Notes: a model not told the origin generated them from the sequence alone. 64,000 bases of DNA from Platerodrilus igneus (GCA_036346225.1 JARFIW010001185.1:992001-1056000); one strand, 5' to 3'. Positions 34,961 through 51,573 are shown, numbered from the stretch's first letter. A program made the numbers and translations.

Positions 34961-36304
34961 TGATGAAAAAATGACTGTGATGAGTATTATAAGTAACTAC
35001 ACGAATTGGCTGAGCAATATTCTCGAATAATGTTAAGTGTGTGAAAGGATTTACTGGAAAACCATTACTTCGGCAAATGTCTAAGTGTTGGGGGATCTTG
35101 GTAGCCACAGGTTGCTTAACCCCCTTCACCGAATCTTGCTGAAATAGGGCATAAAATTAGAAAACAATAGAGGGGGAACGAGCTGTATACACATGCTGTG
35201 TGAGAATTTCAGGGAACTATGTAGGCTAGCTCAGAATATAAATAAGTGCAGGTACGTGTCCAACCAGTTTTGAGACGGAAAACTTAATGACGAAAAAATA
35301 AGCGCAGATAAATCTGATGATTAGTATAAACAACTAGTTGTTGGTTGCGAAATGTCTGCAACTAATGAGGACTGTGCGAAAAGATATATGGGAAAATATA
35401 TAAAATCGGTAAAGTGTTGGGGGAACTTGGCAGCCACAACCGTGCATTTATATTTCCAATGCTCCACCAGAAGGTACTACATTGGCCAGGAAGCGAGTTT
35501 TTTGTTGCCTGGAAATTTAGAATTTTGCCGAACCTTTGCCGTTCCAGGCAAGGTAGGGATCTTTAACGTTCGTGATAACACTCACACATGGGACCTCCAT
35601 TTAACCTCACATCCGAACGAGGGCATAATTGTTGTAAAAAATGCTCACCTGTCATTTTTCAAGCAATCGGCCGTGTCGGGATTTGAAACCAGGACCTTAG
35701 GATCCGTAGTCTTACGCTTACTACATTGATCCACGGCGACGCCTCGGCAGCCACAACCACTGAAGGTTGGAGAAATAGGGTATATAATTGTAAAACAATA
35801 GAAGGTGACTGAACTGCATCTAACAAGAAAGCTCAGCGATTATGAGAAAAGACAACAAACATAAAACAAGAAGAAAATTGTTGAAAGCATATGTGTGGAG
35901 CACAGCACAGTATGCCTATGAAATACGGGCAGTCTGAAACGCAGACAGAAAAACGGTAGCAGCCTTTTGAAATGCTGTGCTTCAGATGTATGAGGACGAT
36001 AGCATGGACAGACAAAGATAATAACAAATAGGTTATAGATATAGTAAGGGAACAAGGATATCTGGGGAAAAAGATAAGAGAAATAGAAGGGCAGAATACG
36101 TTCTAAGGCATTTTGGGGAATAGTATGGGATATATTACAAGCAGAGATAGGAAAAAAGAGGTAGATGTAGACCTAGATCAGATAGTTATAGATGCAGACT
36201 GTGCAAATTTCAGGGAAATGTGTAGGTTAGTTCAGAATAGGAAACAATGATGGTACGCGTCTAATCAGTTCCAGGACTGAAGACCTAATGATGATGATGA
36301 AGTA
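34960..36304 (+). repeat. LINE 3' tails and truncated LINE copies
   Basis: After the LINE stop come about 190 bp containing the reverse of the 27.1-27.3 kb tail unit (35035-35135). Then there is a short LINE 3' end (about 35165-35290, GCTAGCTCAGAAT and CCAACCAGTTTTGAGA) and, after the SINE at 35442-35745, another LINE end (about 35825-36300: KAYVWSTAQYAYE-like words to CAGTTCCAGGACTGA and a GATGAT repeat). These are successive 5'-truncated insertions of one family into each other's tails. Confidence 0.65.
35442..35745 (-). mobile_element. tRNA-derived SINE, 304 bp, full copy, minus strand
   Basis: Exact 13-bp target duplication GGCAGCCACAACC at 35429-35441 and 35746-35758. Read on the minus strand it starts GGCGTCGCCGTGG, has the B box GGTTTCAAATCC and runs through the same body as 26487-26790. 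Same length as that copy. Confidence 0.9.
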
Positions 36305-36374
36305 AATAAATTTGTTAAGAACTTGGAAGTGTTTTGTAGAAACGCAGCTCCCAAGGCCAGAACCTTAACTCGCG

Positions 36375-37790
36375 TAGTGTTTTTGACGTTCTGGCAGTGC
36401 TTTTGAAGCATAAATAACTGGAATACCATCTTGCATTAAGCAGGCCTACTACTTCTAACCTACAGTCAACAGATACTGTAATATCTTTATTAGTATCAAA
36501 AATTTTTAAAACAGGAGAATTAGTTAAACACTCCTTTAATTTCTTAAAAGCATTTTCATGAACAGCGGCTTCCCAGGTAAAAATATAATTTTTTTAAATC
36601 CCTTAATGGGGCAGTGATAGTTGAATAATTTTGTATAAATTTAGACAAGTAATTCATGAAACCAAAAAATCTCTCTAAATCTTTTTTATTTTTGATTGGT
36701 GGCATTTATGTAATGGCGGCCATTTTAGCGGTACCAGCACGAACACGCTCCTTGTCAATGACTACACCCAAAAATTTAATTTGTTCTATGCAAATTATTG
36801 ATATACGTTTATCAAACTTAAATTATTGTTTTTGCAATTTCTATAGTACTTTTCCTAGACGCTGATTGTGTTCAGAAAGGGTTTCACCAAACACAACCAC
36901 ATTGTCTACATACAGAGCAACTCCGTAAATATTATTAAAAATTTCTTCTATACTTTCATGGAATGTTTCTGTAGAGACACTCAACCCATAAGGTAGCCTT
37001 TTGTACCTAAATTTGTCAAAGGGGGTTGAAAATGTATTAAATTTGAACTTGCTTCATCAAGTTTTACGGTCCAGAAACCACTATTATAATCTAATGTTGT
37101 AAAGTATCGAGCATGACCTAATTTTTCAATTATATCATCAAAAGTTGCTATTTGCCTATTATCATTAACAATAAATTTGTTTAAATAAACATATCCTTCA
37201 TGTGTTATTTTTCTTTTTTACAATAACAAATTTCACCCAAGTAGAAGGTCCCTTTACTTTTTCTATTACATTTTCAGAAAGCATTCTATTTAATTCCACT
37301 TTAAGCTGTTTCTGAATAGCTAATGGTACTCTTCTAGGTAGTTCAACCCTTGGAACAGCATTTGGTTTTAAATTAATGTGATATTCTTTATCAAAGACAA
37401 CCAACTCCTCGAAAATATCTGCATGATTTTTTAATAATTCGGTAATACTGTCATTTTTAAATACTATTATATTTTTACTCATTAATTTCAAATCTGTACA
37501 GGTTTGAAGACCTAAAATTGTTATACATTTTGAGTTTACAATAACAAATTCTATATTAACAGGTTTTTTGTTTGCAAGATAACATTTGATAAAGCAAGTA
37601 CCTCTAATAGAAATATTTTTGTTATCTAATATAGTTAATTTCATATTATGATTTTCAACAATAAATTTAGAATTCAAATCTAATTTTTTAAATAGGTTAT
37701 AAGATAAGTAATTAGCTTGTGCACCACTGTCTAATATTACCTTAACTTTCTGATTATTAATCAATAAATATTCAAACCATTCATTCTGAT
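36375..37790 (-). pseudogene. Ty3/Gypsy pol: protease, reverse transcriptase, RNase H start
   Basis: Minus strand, 37764 onward: VKVILDSGAQANYLS (retropepsin DSG), then NLKPNAVPRVELPRRVPLAI and MLSENVIEKVKGPSTWVKFVIVKKK (RT fingers). After a frameshift near 37198 come FTTLDYNSGFW and a palm motif YVDNVVVFGE in place of YVDD. RFFGFMNYLSKFIQNYSTI and ACLMQDGIPVIYASKALPERQKHYA (RNase H) end at the insertion. The catalytic Asp change and several shifts make it inactive. It continues at 31204. Confidence 0.88.
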
Positions 37791-37814
37791 TGTCAAAATT
37801 TGAATTAATATTAC

Positions 37815-38690
37815 CTACAAAAACTTTTCTTGTTTTGTCTCGTCATCCCTTTCAGTTAAATGAATGAAGCAGCGGCCATTGCTATTGGAGTTTTGATTTT
37901 TGCATATCCGAACGTGATGCTTCTTTCCTTTGCATTTACGGCATGTTGCACCGATTGCAGGACCATTATGAAGGGGAAACCATCTGTCACCACATTTAAA
38001 ACAATGGGTAATTTTCGACGAAGTTTTTATCTTATTCTGAATACCATTTGATGTGGTTTCCTTGTTCACGGAAAAATTGTTCCATTTTTTATTGGGTACT
38101 GTTATTTCTTGAACTTGTCTACCAAGGTTGTCTTCGCGTAATAATCTCTCTTTAACTGTGTTATTGTTTATTCCAACAATTAAAATATCCCGAGCTAATT
38201 CTTCGCGCATATCATCAAATTTACATGTTAGACTTTTGTTGTGCAGATTTGTTAAATAATCATCAAAAGGTTCATTAACATCTTGAACATGAGTAAAAAA
38301 TGTATGTCTTTCTTAAGTAATACTTTTTCTAGAAATAAAGTATTCATCAAACAGTTTTTTAATAACTTGAAAGGTTTGCTTTTCCTGAAGTAAATCAAAC
38401 GAATTATATATTTCTAGGTCTTTGTCATCAACACTGTGTAGTAACAATGAAATTTTACGCTTATCGGAGGCATCTTTCAAATCGCCTGCAGTTAAAAAGA
38501 AATCAAATTTTTTCCATTACAACGCAGTTTCCTCAGTCCAGCTTTAATTCACTGATAGAATTTAAGTTGACTATTGATTTATGATAACCACTAACTACAT
38601 TTTCTTTGAACATCTTGTAAGGAAAAATTGTTTGTCACACACCTGCTTAAACTTGTGACAATTTTTTTTACTAATTCTGCACCGAACTGT
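37815..38690 (-). pseudogene. Ty3/Gypsy gag
   Basis: The capsid part reads DASDKRKISLLLHSVDDKDLEIYNSF, FQVIKKLFDEYF (then a stop) and HTFFTHVQDVNEPFDDYLTNL. The open frame from 38210 follows with ELARDILIVGINNNTVKERLLRE, the usual 'RDrIVvGi.d...rerLL' of insect Gypsy Gags. The nucleocapsid has CFKCGDRW...CRKCKGKKHHVRICK. The stop near 38315 and a shift break it. Confidence 0.8.
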
Positions 38691-38756
38691 ATCAATGTAT
38701 TCACACGTGTCACGGCCTTTAATGTTTCTTTATAATATTATAATTTTACAATTTTA

Positions 38757-39250
38757 CACCTGACACCATATTTAATTTTTTATTTATTGGTATTGGAGGA
38801 TATTTATTTATTACTATCATATACAATATATGTTAAATATGTATTTATACATTTATCAAAATATATATTAACTAACCGAACATACTTTATGACCGACCTG
38901 ATTTCCCACTTAGTCCAGCGTAAATATGCGACTTGCGCACTCCTACTATAATACACAACACCCACCATTGTACGTCAGAGAACTTTAACCTCTCTTGGAG
39001 GGGTTAGACATTTTTGCGAGAGGAGAATGTATCGAAACAAAAAACGACTTGACTACTGACTTCACTCGAGTGTATACATGTGAGTAGTGCTTCGGCTTAT
39101 CGATAAGTGATTTCCTTCTTTTTTTGTACACGAAATTCCTACAGAACCGTCGAACTAGCTGCATCAGTAGCTAGATACCGCGGATAAGTGTTAGTTATAA
39201 TAACCTAACGACGCTTAAGATCGCCTTGGGAAATTTAACCCCTGTGTAAA
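38757..39250 (-). repeat. Gypsy 5' LTR and primer-binding site (approximate)
   Basis: On the minus strand TGGTGTCAGGTG (38768-38757) sits where the primer-binding site should be, just upstream of gag, and resembles the TGGTGTCAGAAG-type site of insect Gypsy elements. Higher coordinates would then be the LTR. AATAAATAAATA lies near its end. The outer LTR boundary is not determined, since no second LTR was found. Confidence 0.45.
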
Positions 39251-42200
39251 TTTAAGGTTATATTTTACCGAGCTCCAAATGCGGTGGTTTTATGGCATTT
39301 CAATTTAGCGCCCAACAACATGGGGCTTCTATCGTGTTTGTAAAAAGAAGAGGTTTTTTTCTCACATATAGTGTAGCGTATAGATATCTAAAGAAATTTT
39401 AGATTTGCGTATCTAATATCTGTCTGTAAAATATTAAAACGTTGTTTGTTTAAATTTAATAACATTCTAAAATTCGATAAAAAAAACTTTAAATATTTCC
39501 CCTAGTAATATTTTTAGAAGATTCGTTTTTCGGGTTAGTAAGCTGTGAACACTGGATATTGGGTGTGGTTGTTGAGTCATTTCATTGTGTAAATGATAAT
39601 GGTTTGACTTAAAAAATCTGAAAACTGTTTGTCTTGATAGTGTTTGTGTTAATGTTTTAAATAGTTTATTTGTTTGAAAAACAAAATATTCAACAGTTGT
39701 GGCGTGCTAGTTTTTTCTGTGTTATAAGTGTGAAATTACCTGAAAACCTAATTTCCAATTAATTGGTTAATGTCTAAGAAAGCGTATTTACTATTGTTTA
39801 TCGTTTATCCCGGTTAAAAATGCCGTCTGCTATAAATCTGTCGTCTTTGAAAAAACCTTTAAAACAAAAAAAAATTAGGACTATAAATTTACGTAAATCT
39901 GAGTGTTGTTGTAAATAATAAAATTCTGTTTTTTAAAATCATGTTAAGTCGTCCGTTTTACTTTTTTTTTGCACTAATTTTTCTATTTAAAACATCTGTT
40001 GCGTTTTAGTTACTCTAATTGATAACTAATCTTTTAGAAAATGAGAAGTCGCTGAGTCCATTTGATCTTAAACGAATTAATATGGAAATTCGCGTATTTA
40101 TAGAAACTTTTCTAATTACAAAATGTTTTGAATTGATTTTGATCACCTGTTTACATGAATCTTTCTGTGTCTATAACTTTAAGTAAAAACTACTTTCCCG
40201 TTTGGTGTATTTGAGATATCACGTTAGTTTAATATTTTTGCACATGTAAACATTTGCAATTTTTATTTAGTGGGTTGCTAAATATCTTATGTTCTCTTTT
40301 TAATAGGTGTACCAGACCGTGCTGATAAATATAATAATAATTAAACCAATTCCCTTTATTTGTTTTATATTTTATAATAATATACGCCTAAGGGTTTATA
40401 GCATAAAATTTAAAATAAGTATTCATTTACGTTGCGATTCGAATATTATAACAAGAGAGGGACGAACGTAGGGTGCGTGATAAACTTGAGTTATGTGAAG
40501 GAGACGTAGTTTGGAAGTGGTTGCAGTTAGACGTATAAATTTGCAGCTGCGATGTAAAATGCTGTTAAGTACCTGTTCTTAAATGGATGTTTTAAGGTAG
40601 GATCTAATATAGTTATACTCGCAAGCTTGATGTTATTGCTTTGGGGATTTATCCGAACATTCAACATGTAATTACATATTATTACGTAATATCATTGCGA
40701 TTGATAATCGTGAAGGGTGCAATAAAATCCACGGTGGTCATGATACCATAAATTTTATACTACGTCGTCAAAATAGCAAGTGTGGTGCGTTGTCGCCATT
40801 AGAAACATTAGGTTTTCCCGTGCATTAACTTTTTTTTGTTTCGTTTGGATAATCGAATATTATTTAGGTTATCCACGTAAATTAGTTTTAGAAGGACGTT
40901 GTTTCTTTGTTTAAGGATCTTAATTACTTTTAGTATTTCCACTTTATATAAAAGGGATTTGGTATAGAATTAAGTTTAATGAGAGCATTGGTCATAATTT
41001 ACCGGACGTTTCCTGAAATGGATCTGCTGCATTGTGTGTAAAGAATATTAAATTCATTTATTAAAGTTAGTTAAGTTCGCAAGGCCGTTTTATTGTAGTA
41101 TAGATTTCAAATACCCACCGGTCCGAACCCCTCATGAGAAAGAGCCTGTTTATTGGCAGTGTTCATAGGTATGTCCTTTTTTTCGATGTATAATGTTTTT
41201 TTTGCATAATTATTCATGTTTAAAATATTTTTGTTTAAAACTGAAGAGAATACATTCAATGTCTTTCGTATTGTTAAATTAACATAACCTTAAAAATTAC
41301 TTTACAAACTGAAAATTAAATCAAATATTTGCTTGACACAATTAGCAGTTCTAATAATATCTTATCCAAATTATACCATCTGATACCTTCATTAACCCAG
41401 GGATTAAATGATTTTAACTGTACAGTCGATCTTAATAATCAACATCAAATTTTTACTTGCTATCTCATCTTAATTATCTTTTTTTAGTATTCATGAAAAA
41501 AATTATGAATTTCTTGTATATCTAAATGACTATTAACTCTTTAATCTACAAGTTTTTCAAACTTTGTTAAGCCATATGTAGTTTTCTGATTTTAAAAGAT
41601 ACACCTCTCATACTCAGTTAAATAAATTTTTATCATTTGGTTATTATTCCACAACCTAATAGTCAGTTATCGTGGTTGACATATGTTTCGCCTGAGAATT
41701 CAACGAATCTATACGACTTGCTCTAGCTGATGTCCAGGGCTGATGCTTAACTTTTTGGATATCCATAGGATCGCAGCCTGTGCTTCTGTAGTAAAAAATC
41801 AATTTCTAAGTTGCGAATACAAGAAATTTCAATTCGATAAATTTCAACCATTTTTTATAATTTCCGCTATCAATCATTTTATATTATAGGAATTCTAATG
41901 CATTTTTTGTTTTCCCCGAACGTAATGGTAAGAAACTATTGCTTTGTCGTTTCGAATATTTTTCCTTATGTTGTTGCTGTATCGAAATTTCCTATTTTTA
42001 TCTGTAATTAACAGTCTATCGTACAATTACTGCTGTATTCATGGCAACTATGTCTTTAAAATTATCGTGTGGAGATATTTAAGTTTTTTACGTTACCTTC
42101 GTATGATTTTCTTATCGCAGTGGATGTGCTCGGTAGGAAGACGATTTGTTTGGATCTCATTTGGAACCTAGTTATCTTTAAGTATCTACATGGTGATATA

Positions 42201-43742
42201 AGTTTTAACTTATCGTTAATATCACAGGTAGTAGACTACACCAAAATTGTATGCATTGATAGACGATGTAAAAAGTCAACCTTATATTTAGGATATTCTC
42301 CGATTAGTTTTGTACGGTCGGTGCGGGCGGTAAACAAAATTTTTGTGCGCGTAGATGGCGTGGCGTAATGATTGGGTGGCAACTTGTTCCGCTTCCTGGT
42401 GTCACAAATATTGTTACGCCTTAAAATCAGATGGCGCCTAAAGACAGTACTAGGATATAAGTTGTAGCTAATTAATTTTTATAACTAATCAAAGTTGTTA
42501 CACACGTCGTGCCCCACGTAGTACGCGTTAATGTAGCGAATTTATTTTTAACCCCACGACGTTGGGCATCATTGTGGGAGAATTAAATCAGTATTAAAAA
42601 TTAATTAATGAGAAGTCGGAACTCTAAAAACTTGCCGCTTCTGCCGCTAACTTGGCTATTACCCCTAGGAAATCATGAGAAAGAGCAGGGTTGAAATATT
42701 CTTCGTTAAACCGAAAATTAAATAGAGTTAAATTATACGTCACTGTATCTACCAAGTATTAAAAAGGGTGTTTTAGGGTAGATACAGAAACCCTATTGGA
42801 GTGAATTTTTTAAACTTTTAATTTACTTTACTTTGAAAATTAAACCTGTTGGGATCAGAAAATATCTATTGTATAACAAATAACTTTTGTCCAAAAAAAT
42901 TAAATCAATTCACAAAGTTTAGCGATACGAAACAAAGTTATTATTTATAGAAAATTTTTGTCTCTTAAGATTTGGATGAGTATCAGATCTGATAGTCACG
43001 TACAATATAATTCAAATCTTTTTACAATGGTGATAGCTGTAAATTCTTAAATATAAAAATGTTATCAAGTATCACTTCTAAAAATCAAATGCTTTGGATA
43101 AGACAATTTACTTATTAATAATAAGTTACGACTTAACGACGAGATGATGAGTCTTACGGACTACTAACATGTGGCTCAGGACTATATAGAAACCCTTTTG
43201 GGGTCCAGCAAAAAATCACTCGCCCTTAACCACTAGCGGTTACCGGCGACCTTCAAGTTGGTCTGGCACAGGTACCGGTTGTATGGTCACAAAGCGTCGG
43301 ACTCAAGCTAATGCGGTATGGGATGGATCTTGTTCAACAGTTGCGATCGGTTGTCTCACTATTGGGGTGGTTAACCCTATAGGGGGTTTTGCGTTGCAAC
43401 AAAAACCGATTAAAGAACTAACGTTTTTAACAGCAACTCGCCATCAACGACTTTCCAGTCTATTTGCTTGAAGATGTAGTGGAAGTGAGTGGATTAAGAA
43501 AATTACTTCCCAAGACAGTTCAGGCGAGGGAAGTCTTATCAGAACAAAACTTTCACCGCCCACGCGTCGTGTGTATGAAACTAGTTGGAAACTATGAGGT
43601 ATTTTTTGAACCATAAGATGTTTGCACAGGCTCTTGAAAGATTAAATTGTTATTTCTGAAAGATTGTAAATACGAAATGTTCAACTTAACCTTGTGATTG
43701 AATCAAACTATAAAATAAATAGCTTGCTGTTTTCTATATGGG
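39250..43742. other. Intronic sequence, largely unrecognised
   Basis: AT-rich, with no coding sequence I can support. TAGCGCCCAACAACATGGGGC (39306-39326, plus) resembles the tRNA-Lys primer-binding site of LTR elements, and a similar minus-strand word (GCCCAACGTCGTGGGG) lies near 42555-42575. These may mark old LTR element edges. About 43150-43560 is GC-richer with unique sequence. The open frames at 41944-42368 and 43283-43471 have no family features. Confidence 0.45.
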
Positions 43743-44085
43743 ACCAAAGACACGCCTGTGAAGTTGGCACGACATTCTTTAAATTTAAAAAAAAACAATG
43801 ATAGTTCTAGTAGCACTTTTCATAGTTCTAGAGTTCCTGATAGAAAATAAAAAAAGTTCCGCATTTTTAATACAAAAAAATAGCAAATGAAAAATTGTCG
43901 TGCTAACTTCGCGAATCTAGCACGACACTTACTCCTGTAATCTATAACAAACCAATGAATGTCACAACTTTTAGCAAGAGTTCCCGTTAGTTCTTATCGA
44001 GTTCCATCTCTACATGTAATTAAAGTACAAAAATTGCAACAATTAGGTTCTTTGCATAAACAACGTATATTTTATCCAGCACGAC

Positions 44086-45310
44086 ACTTGACGAAAAAGT
44101 GTCGTGCTGATCCTTTCTAGCGCATTTTTCGATATATTTCGACAGTTCTACATGAGTTCCAACAACTACGATCACTTTTAGCCAGAGTTTCAGTGGCTAA
44201 CCATTTTTAAATAATTTTTTAATTTTTGGTCTAGCACGACACTCGGAAAGAAATGCCATTCTGATAATTTCTACCGAATTTTTCGATTTATATCGACAGT
44301 TCTACATGAGTTCTAACAACTATGATAACTTTTAGCCTGAGTTCCAGTGTCTAACCATTTTTAAATAATTTTTTAATTTTTAGTCTAGCACGACACTCAG
44401 AAAAAAGTGTCGTACTGATCATTTTTAGCGAATTTTTTGATATATATATCGACAGTTCTACATGAGTTCCAACAACTATAATAACTTTTAACCTGAGTTC
44501 CAGTGTCTAACCATTTTTAAATAATTTTTTAATTTTTGGTCTAGCACGACACTAGGAAAAAAGTGTCGTGCTGATCATTTCTAGCCAATTTTTCGATATA
44601 TATCGACAGTTCTACATGAGTTCCAACAACTACGATAACTTTTAGCCTGAGTTCCAGTGTCTAACCATTTTTAAATAATTTTTTAATTTTTAGTCTAGCA
44701 CGACACTCGGAAAAAAGTGTCGCGCTGATCATTTTTAGCGAATTTTTTGATATATATATCGACAGTTCTACATGAGTTCCAACAACTATGATAACTTTTA
44801 GCCTGAGTTCCAGTGTCTAACCATTTTTAAATAATTTTTTTATTTTTAGTCTAGCACGACACTCGGAAAAAAGTGTCGTGCTGATCATTTCTAGCAAATT
44901 TTTCGATATACATCGACAGTTCTACATGAGTTCTAACAACTAAGGCCACTTTTAGCCTGAGTTCCAGTGTCTAACCATTTTTAAATAATTTTTTAATTTT
45001 TGGTCTAGCACGTCACTCGGAGAAAAGTGTCGTGCTGATCATTTCTAGCGAATTTTTCGATATGTATTGACAGTTCTACATGAGTTCCAACAACTACGAT
45101 AATTTTTAGCCCGAGTTCCGGTGCCTAACCAATTTTAAATAATTTTTAATTTTCGGTCTAACACGACACTCGGAAGAAAGTGTCGTGTTGATCATTCTTA
45201 GTGCATTTTTCGATATATATCCACAGTTCTACATGAGTTTTAACAACTACGATCACTTTTAACCAGAGTTCCAGTGGCTGACCATTTTTAAATAATATAT
45301 TAATTTTCGG
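44086..45310 (+). repeat. About 154-bp tandem repeat, left arm (about 8 units)
   Basis: Units begin at TAGCACGACACTCGG near 44232, 44386, 44542, 44696, 44852, 45006 and 45159 (spacing 153-156). Each unit contains a perfect 11-bp hairpin, AGCACGACACT and its complement around an 8-nt loop. The rest of the unit is CGATATATATCGACAGTTC...TGAGTTCCAACAACTA...CCATTTTTAAATAATTTTT. Confidence 0.95.
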
Positions 45311-45312
45311 CG

Positions 45313-45313
<1 letters not shown>

Positions 45314-45355
<42 letters not shown>

Positions 45356-45361
45356 ATATAT
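45314..45361. repeat. (TA)n microsatellite at palindrome axis
   Basis: Interrupted TA run directly between the left satellite arm and copy 3 of the TTGCTGTG family. Confidence 0.97.
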
Positions 45362-46965
45362 TGCTGTGTAACCTATTTTAGAATCGAGCCTCCCGAATTG
45401 GGCGTCAAAATTTACTGTGTATCCTTATAAGAATCGCCTCAGCTCCTGATATAGGGCGTCAAAATTATGCCGTGGAACTCGGGTAAAATGCTTACCAACC
45501 ATAAATTATTTTCGAAATTTTTATAAAATTTCGGATTCAACAATAAACAAATTTTCAAAAATTAACTAATTAAAAAAAATTATCCTTACCCGTTTTCCTC
45601 TCTTCCTCGGTTGAACGGCCTTCTTCAACTGCTTCCGGCTAGCTCATTCGGATCTTCTCTTGGGTATCTAGATTCACCCGCATATTCTCAATCATACACA
45701 CACACTAGCAATAAAACCTCAAATACAAATACAAATACAAATTAAATGCAATATAGTCCATATTCCTTTGATCACGTTACATTTCAGAAAAACCTTATTT
45801 TATAATGTCCAGTATTTTATTTTTAAATCATTAAACACATAAATTGTACCCGGAGTAAATGGTCCTTGAATAATACCTTCTCTGAGCTCAGAATAATCCA
45901 GCTAATTATGCATTTGCATACTTTTAAAACAAATAACAAAGCAAAGCCATGTACTCTTTACAAAAATTGCACGTTCTGATGGAACGTTTAAAAGCTTTAT
46001 AGACACCTTCGGCTTTCTAGTTAGATACCATAATAAAGTTTTTACGCGTATTAAGTTCAATACGTAAAAATACACACTACCTTGAAATTTTACGCTCATA
46101 CTTTCTCCCAATATTCACAGATTATAAAGTCACAATTCAAATCGTTACCTGGAAATTTATAGTAGATCTCTGCTTTGTGGATGATGCCGTCTATTTCTTC
46201 GATCCGTTCTGCTGGTCGTTTCTAGCTGTTACTAGAAAAACTCCATCCAAATTGAACTGCAAACGCTGCCTCCCCGGTATAACCAATTCCAAATTCCATT
46301 TAAAATTATTTCTTCATTAATTAGATGCTTCAAACCACGCTACTTAATGTCCCGACACGAGTTGATTATAATTATAGATGATATCTATATTAAAATGTAA
46401 TTTCGGCACACTTAACCGCGTATTTAATTAAGAGACTATCACCTTGTAATATAATTTAACTGATCTAGTAATACTTACAACTCGTGATACTTAGATACGT
46501 TGTTTGGAGCGATCGAAAACTTAAGGGCCTTCACCACGTTCTCCAAAGGCATTTATACACTCCACATGTAACCCTTCATACCTGCTTAACGCGAAATCCC
46601 CTGTTAACACCATTCATTCTAGTAATTTTGCACTCCACCAATATCAAATCCCGCCAAAATTCCGCACGTCGTTATCATAATTTTTAGAACAATACGCTAC
46701 ACTAATCTTGTGTTCGTTTCAAACCAGACTAAACATATCGACCAATCGTAGACCTCGTGAGGCTTCACAAATCCCTCCTATCCTATTGTGGTCTCTTGCC
46801 TACGCATTTTCTCCGTCCTTTTCTAAACTAGTCTGAGTGGTACAAAATCGATATTTCTGATTCCTTGCTATTCACACCATGTGGACTCGCTACGTGATTT
46901 TACTAACCCCTCATTAAAATATTCAGAGAATGTTTGCGACGGTTTTACAATATACGTAGACCAAA
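45361..46965 (+). mobile_element. (TA)n-TTGCTGTG non-coding family, copy 3, at the Foldback axis
   Basis: Starts TTGCTGTGTAACC after the TA run and shares AATCGAGCCTCCCG, TTGGGCGTCAAAA, a CGGCTAGCTC block and a distal block (46730-46950) with copies 1 and 2. The satellite on the left stops at ATTTTCGG and on the right starts at TAGACCAAAAATT. These are mirror images, so this element sits at the centre of the palindrome. No coding sequence; the open frames at 45902-46111 and 46484-46687 are not conserved. Confidence 0.5.
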
Positions 46966-50490
<3,525 letters not shown>

Positions 50491-50825
50491 TGGATACAAT
50501 ATACGTCGTTTATGCAAAAAACCTAATTGTTGCAATTTTTGCACTTTAATTACATATAGAGATGGAACTCGATTAGAACTAACGGGAACTCTTGCTAAAA
50601 GTTGTGACATTCATTGGTTTGTTGTAGATTACAGGAGTAAGTGTCGTGCTAGATTCGCGAAGTTAGCACGACAATTTTTCATTTGCTATTTTTTTGTATT
50701 AAAAATGCGGAACTCTTTTTATTTTCTATCAGGAACTCTAGAACTATGAAAAGTGCTACTAGAACTATCATTGTTTTTTTAAAATTTAAAGAATGTCGTG
50801 CCAACTTCACAGGGGTACCAAAGAC

Positions 50826-51295
50826 TTGGTGCTTTTTCGCGATTGTTATGCGCTTAACATTCTCAATGTTTTATTAATCTAGGTTAGTACGCATACTTGT
50901 GTAACTCAGTTTTAGCAAAATAAGATTGGGTAAATTACCTATGTGTTTTTTTGGTATCGGTTTGTTATATAGTAGGAAAGCTATGTTAAGTGAAATTCCC
51001 ACAGTTCATAATAGACACATGCTTTTCCAACGAATCAGGATGGTGTAAAAGAGGGCCGTCGTTGAGAATGTAGTCACATTTACGTGCTAAAATATTCCAA
51101 AAATCACTTCAAAAAATCAAAAGTTAATTAAAAACAGAGCAATCTCTCACAAACGATCAGCAAAAAGCTTGGACACGGCTCGGTTACAATATTCTGTTTT
51201 TCAGCAAGTATAGCTTAAAGAATTTAATCATGAAAATTTGATATATCCGTAAATTATTTTTAAATATATTGGATGTTTTTATTTATTTGTTTTAG
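50826..51295. other. End of APN intron 5
   Basis: AT-rich sequence between the Foldback target duplication and the acceptor TTTGTTTTAG (51286-51295). Nothing else recognised. Confidence 0.6.
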
Positions 51296-51573
51296 GATTA
51301 TACCGAGTTAACTACGATGAAGAAAACTGGAAGCTCTTAATTTCAACTTTGAACTGTGATCTACATAATAAAATATCCCTCATAAACAAAGTACAATTAA
51401 TTGAAGATTCCGCATATCTTGCATGGAGTCGATATATAAATTATAAGATTTATTTTGATATTCTACGGTATTTGAGTGATGAGAATAACTATCTGCCATG
51501 GCGAGCGGCAATAAACAGTCTAGAAACAATGGAGAATATGTTGAGGAGAACTTCCGTTCGTGGCCTATTTAAT
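51296..51573 (+). CDS. Aminopeptidase N-like, exon 6 (C-terminal helical domain start)
   Basis: GA completes Gly after the exon at 25326, then LYRVNYDEENWKLLI, the hallmark 'G.YRVNYDe.nW' of M1 enzymes at the domain III/IV border. IEDSAYLAW, LSDENNYLPWRAAINSL (the 'E..y.pW.aa' motif) and MLRRTSVRGLFN follow. 92 codons after the split one; donor GTATAA at 51574, phase 0. It is joined to exon 5 across a 25,969-bp intron. Confidence 0.96.

Larger units (their letters stand above)
31205..36370. mobile_element. 5.17-kb composite insertion in the Gypsy element, 4-bp CGCG duplication
   Basis: The Gypsy codons ...KHYA | QVEKE... are directly continuous if 31205-36370 is removed. CGCG is present at both 31201-31204 and 36371-36374, giving a 4-bp target duplication. 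The insertion begins AGTTA and ends TAACT. Such 5-bp inverted termini with a 4-bp alternating pyrimidine-purine target are known for gypsy-like LTR elements, so the primary insert may have been an LTR element. It now consists mostly of LINE and SINE sequence. Confidence 0.65.
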
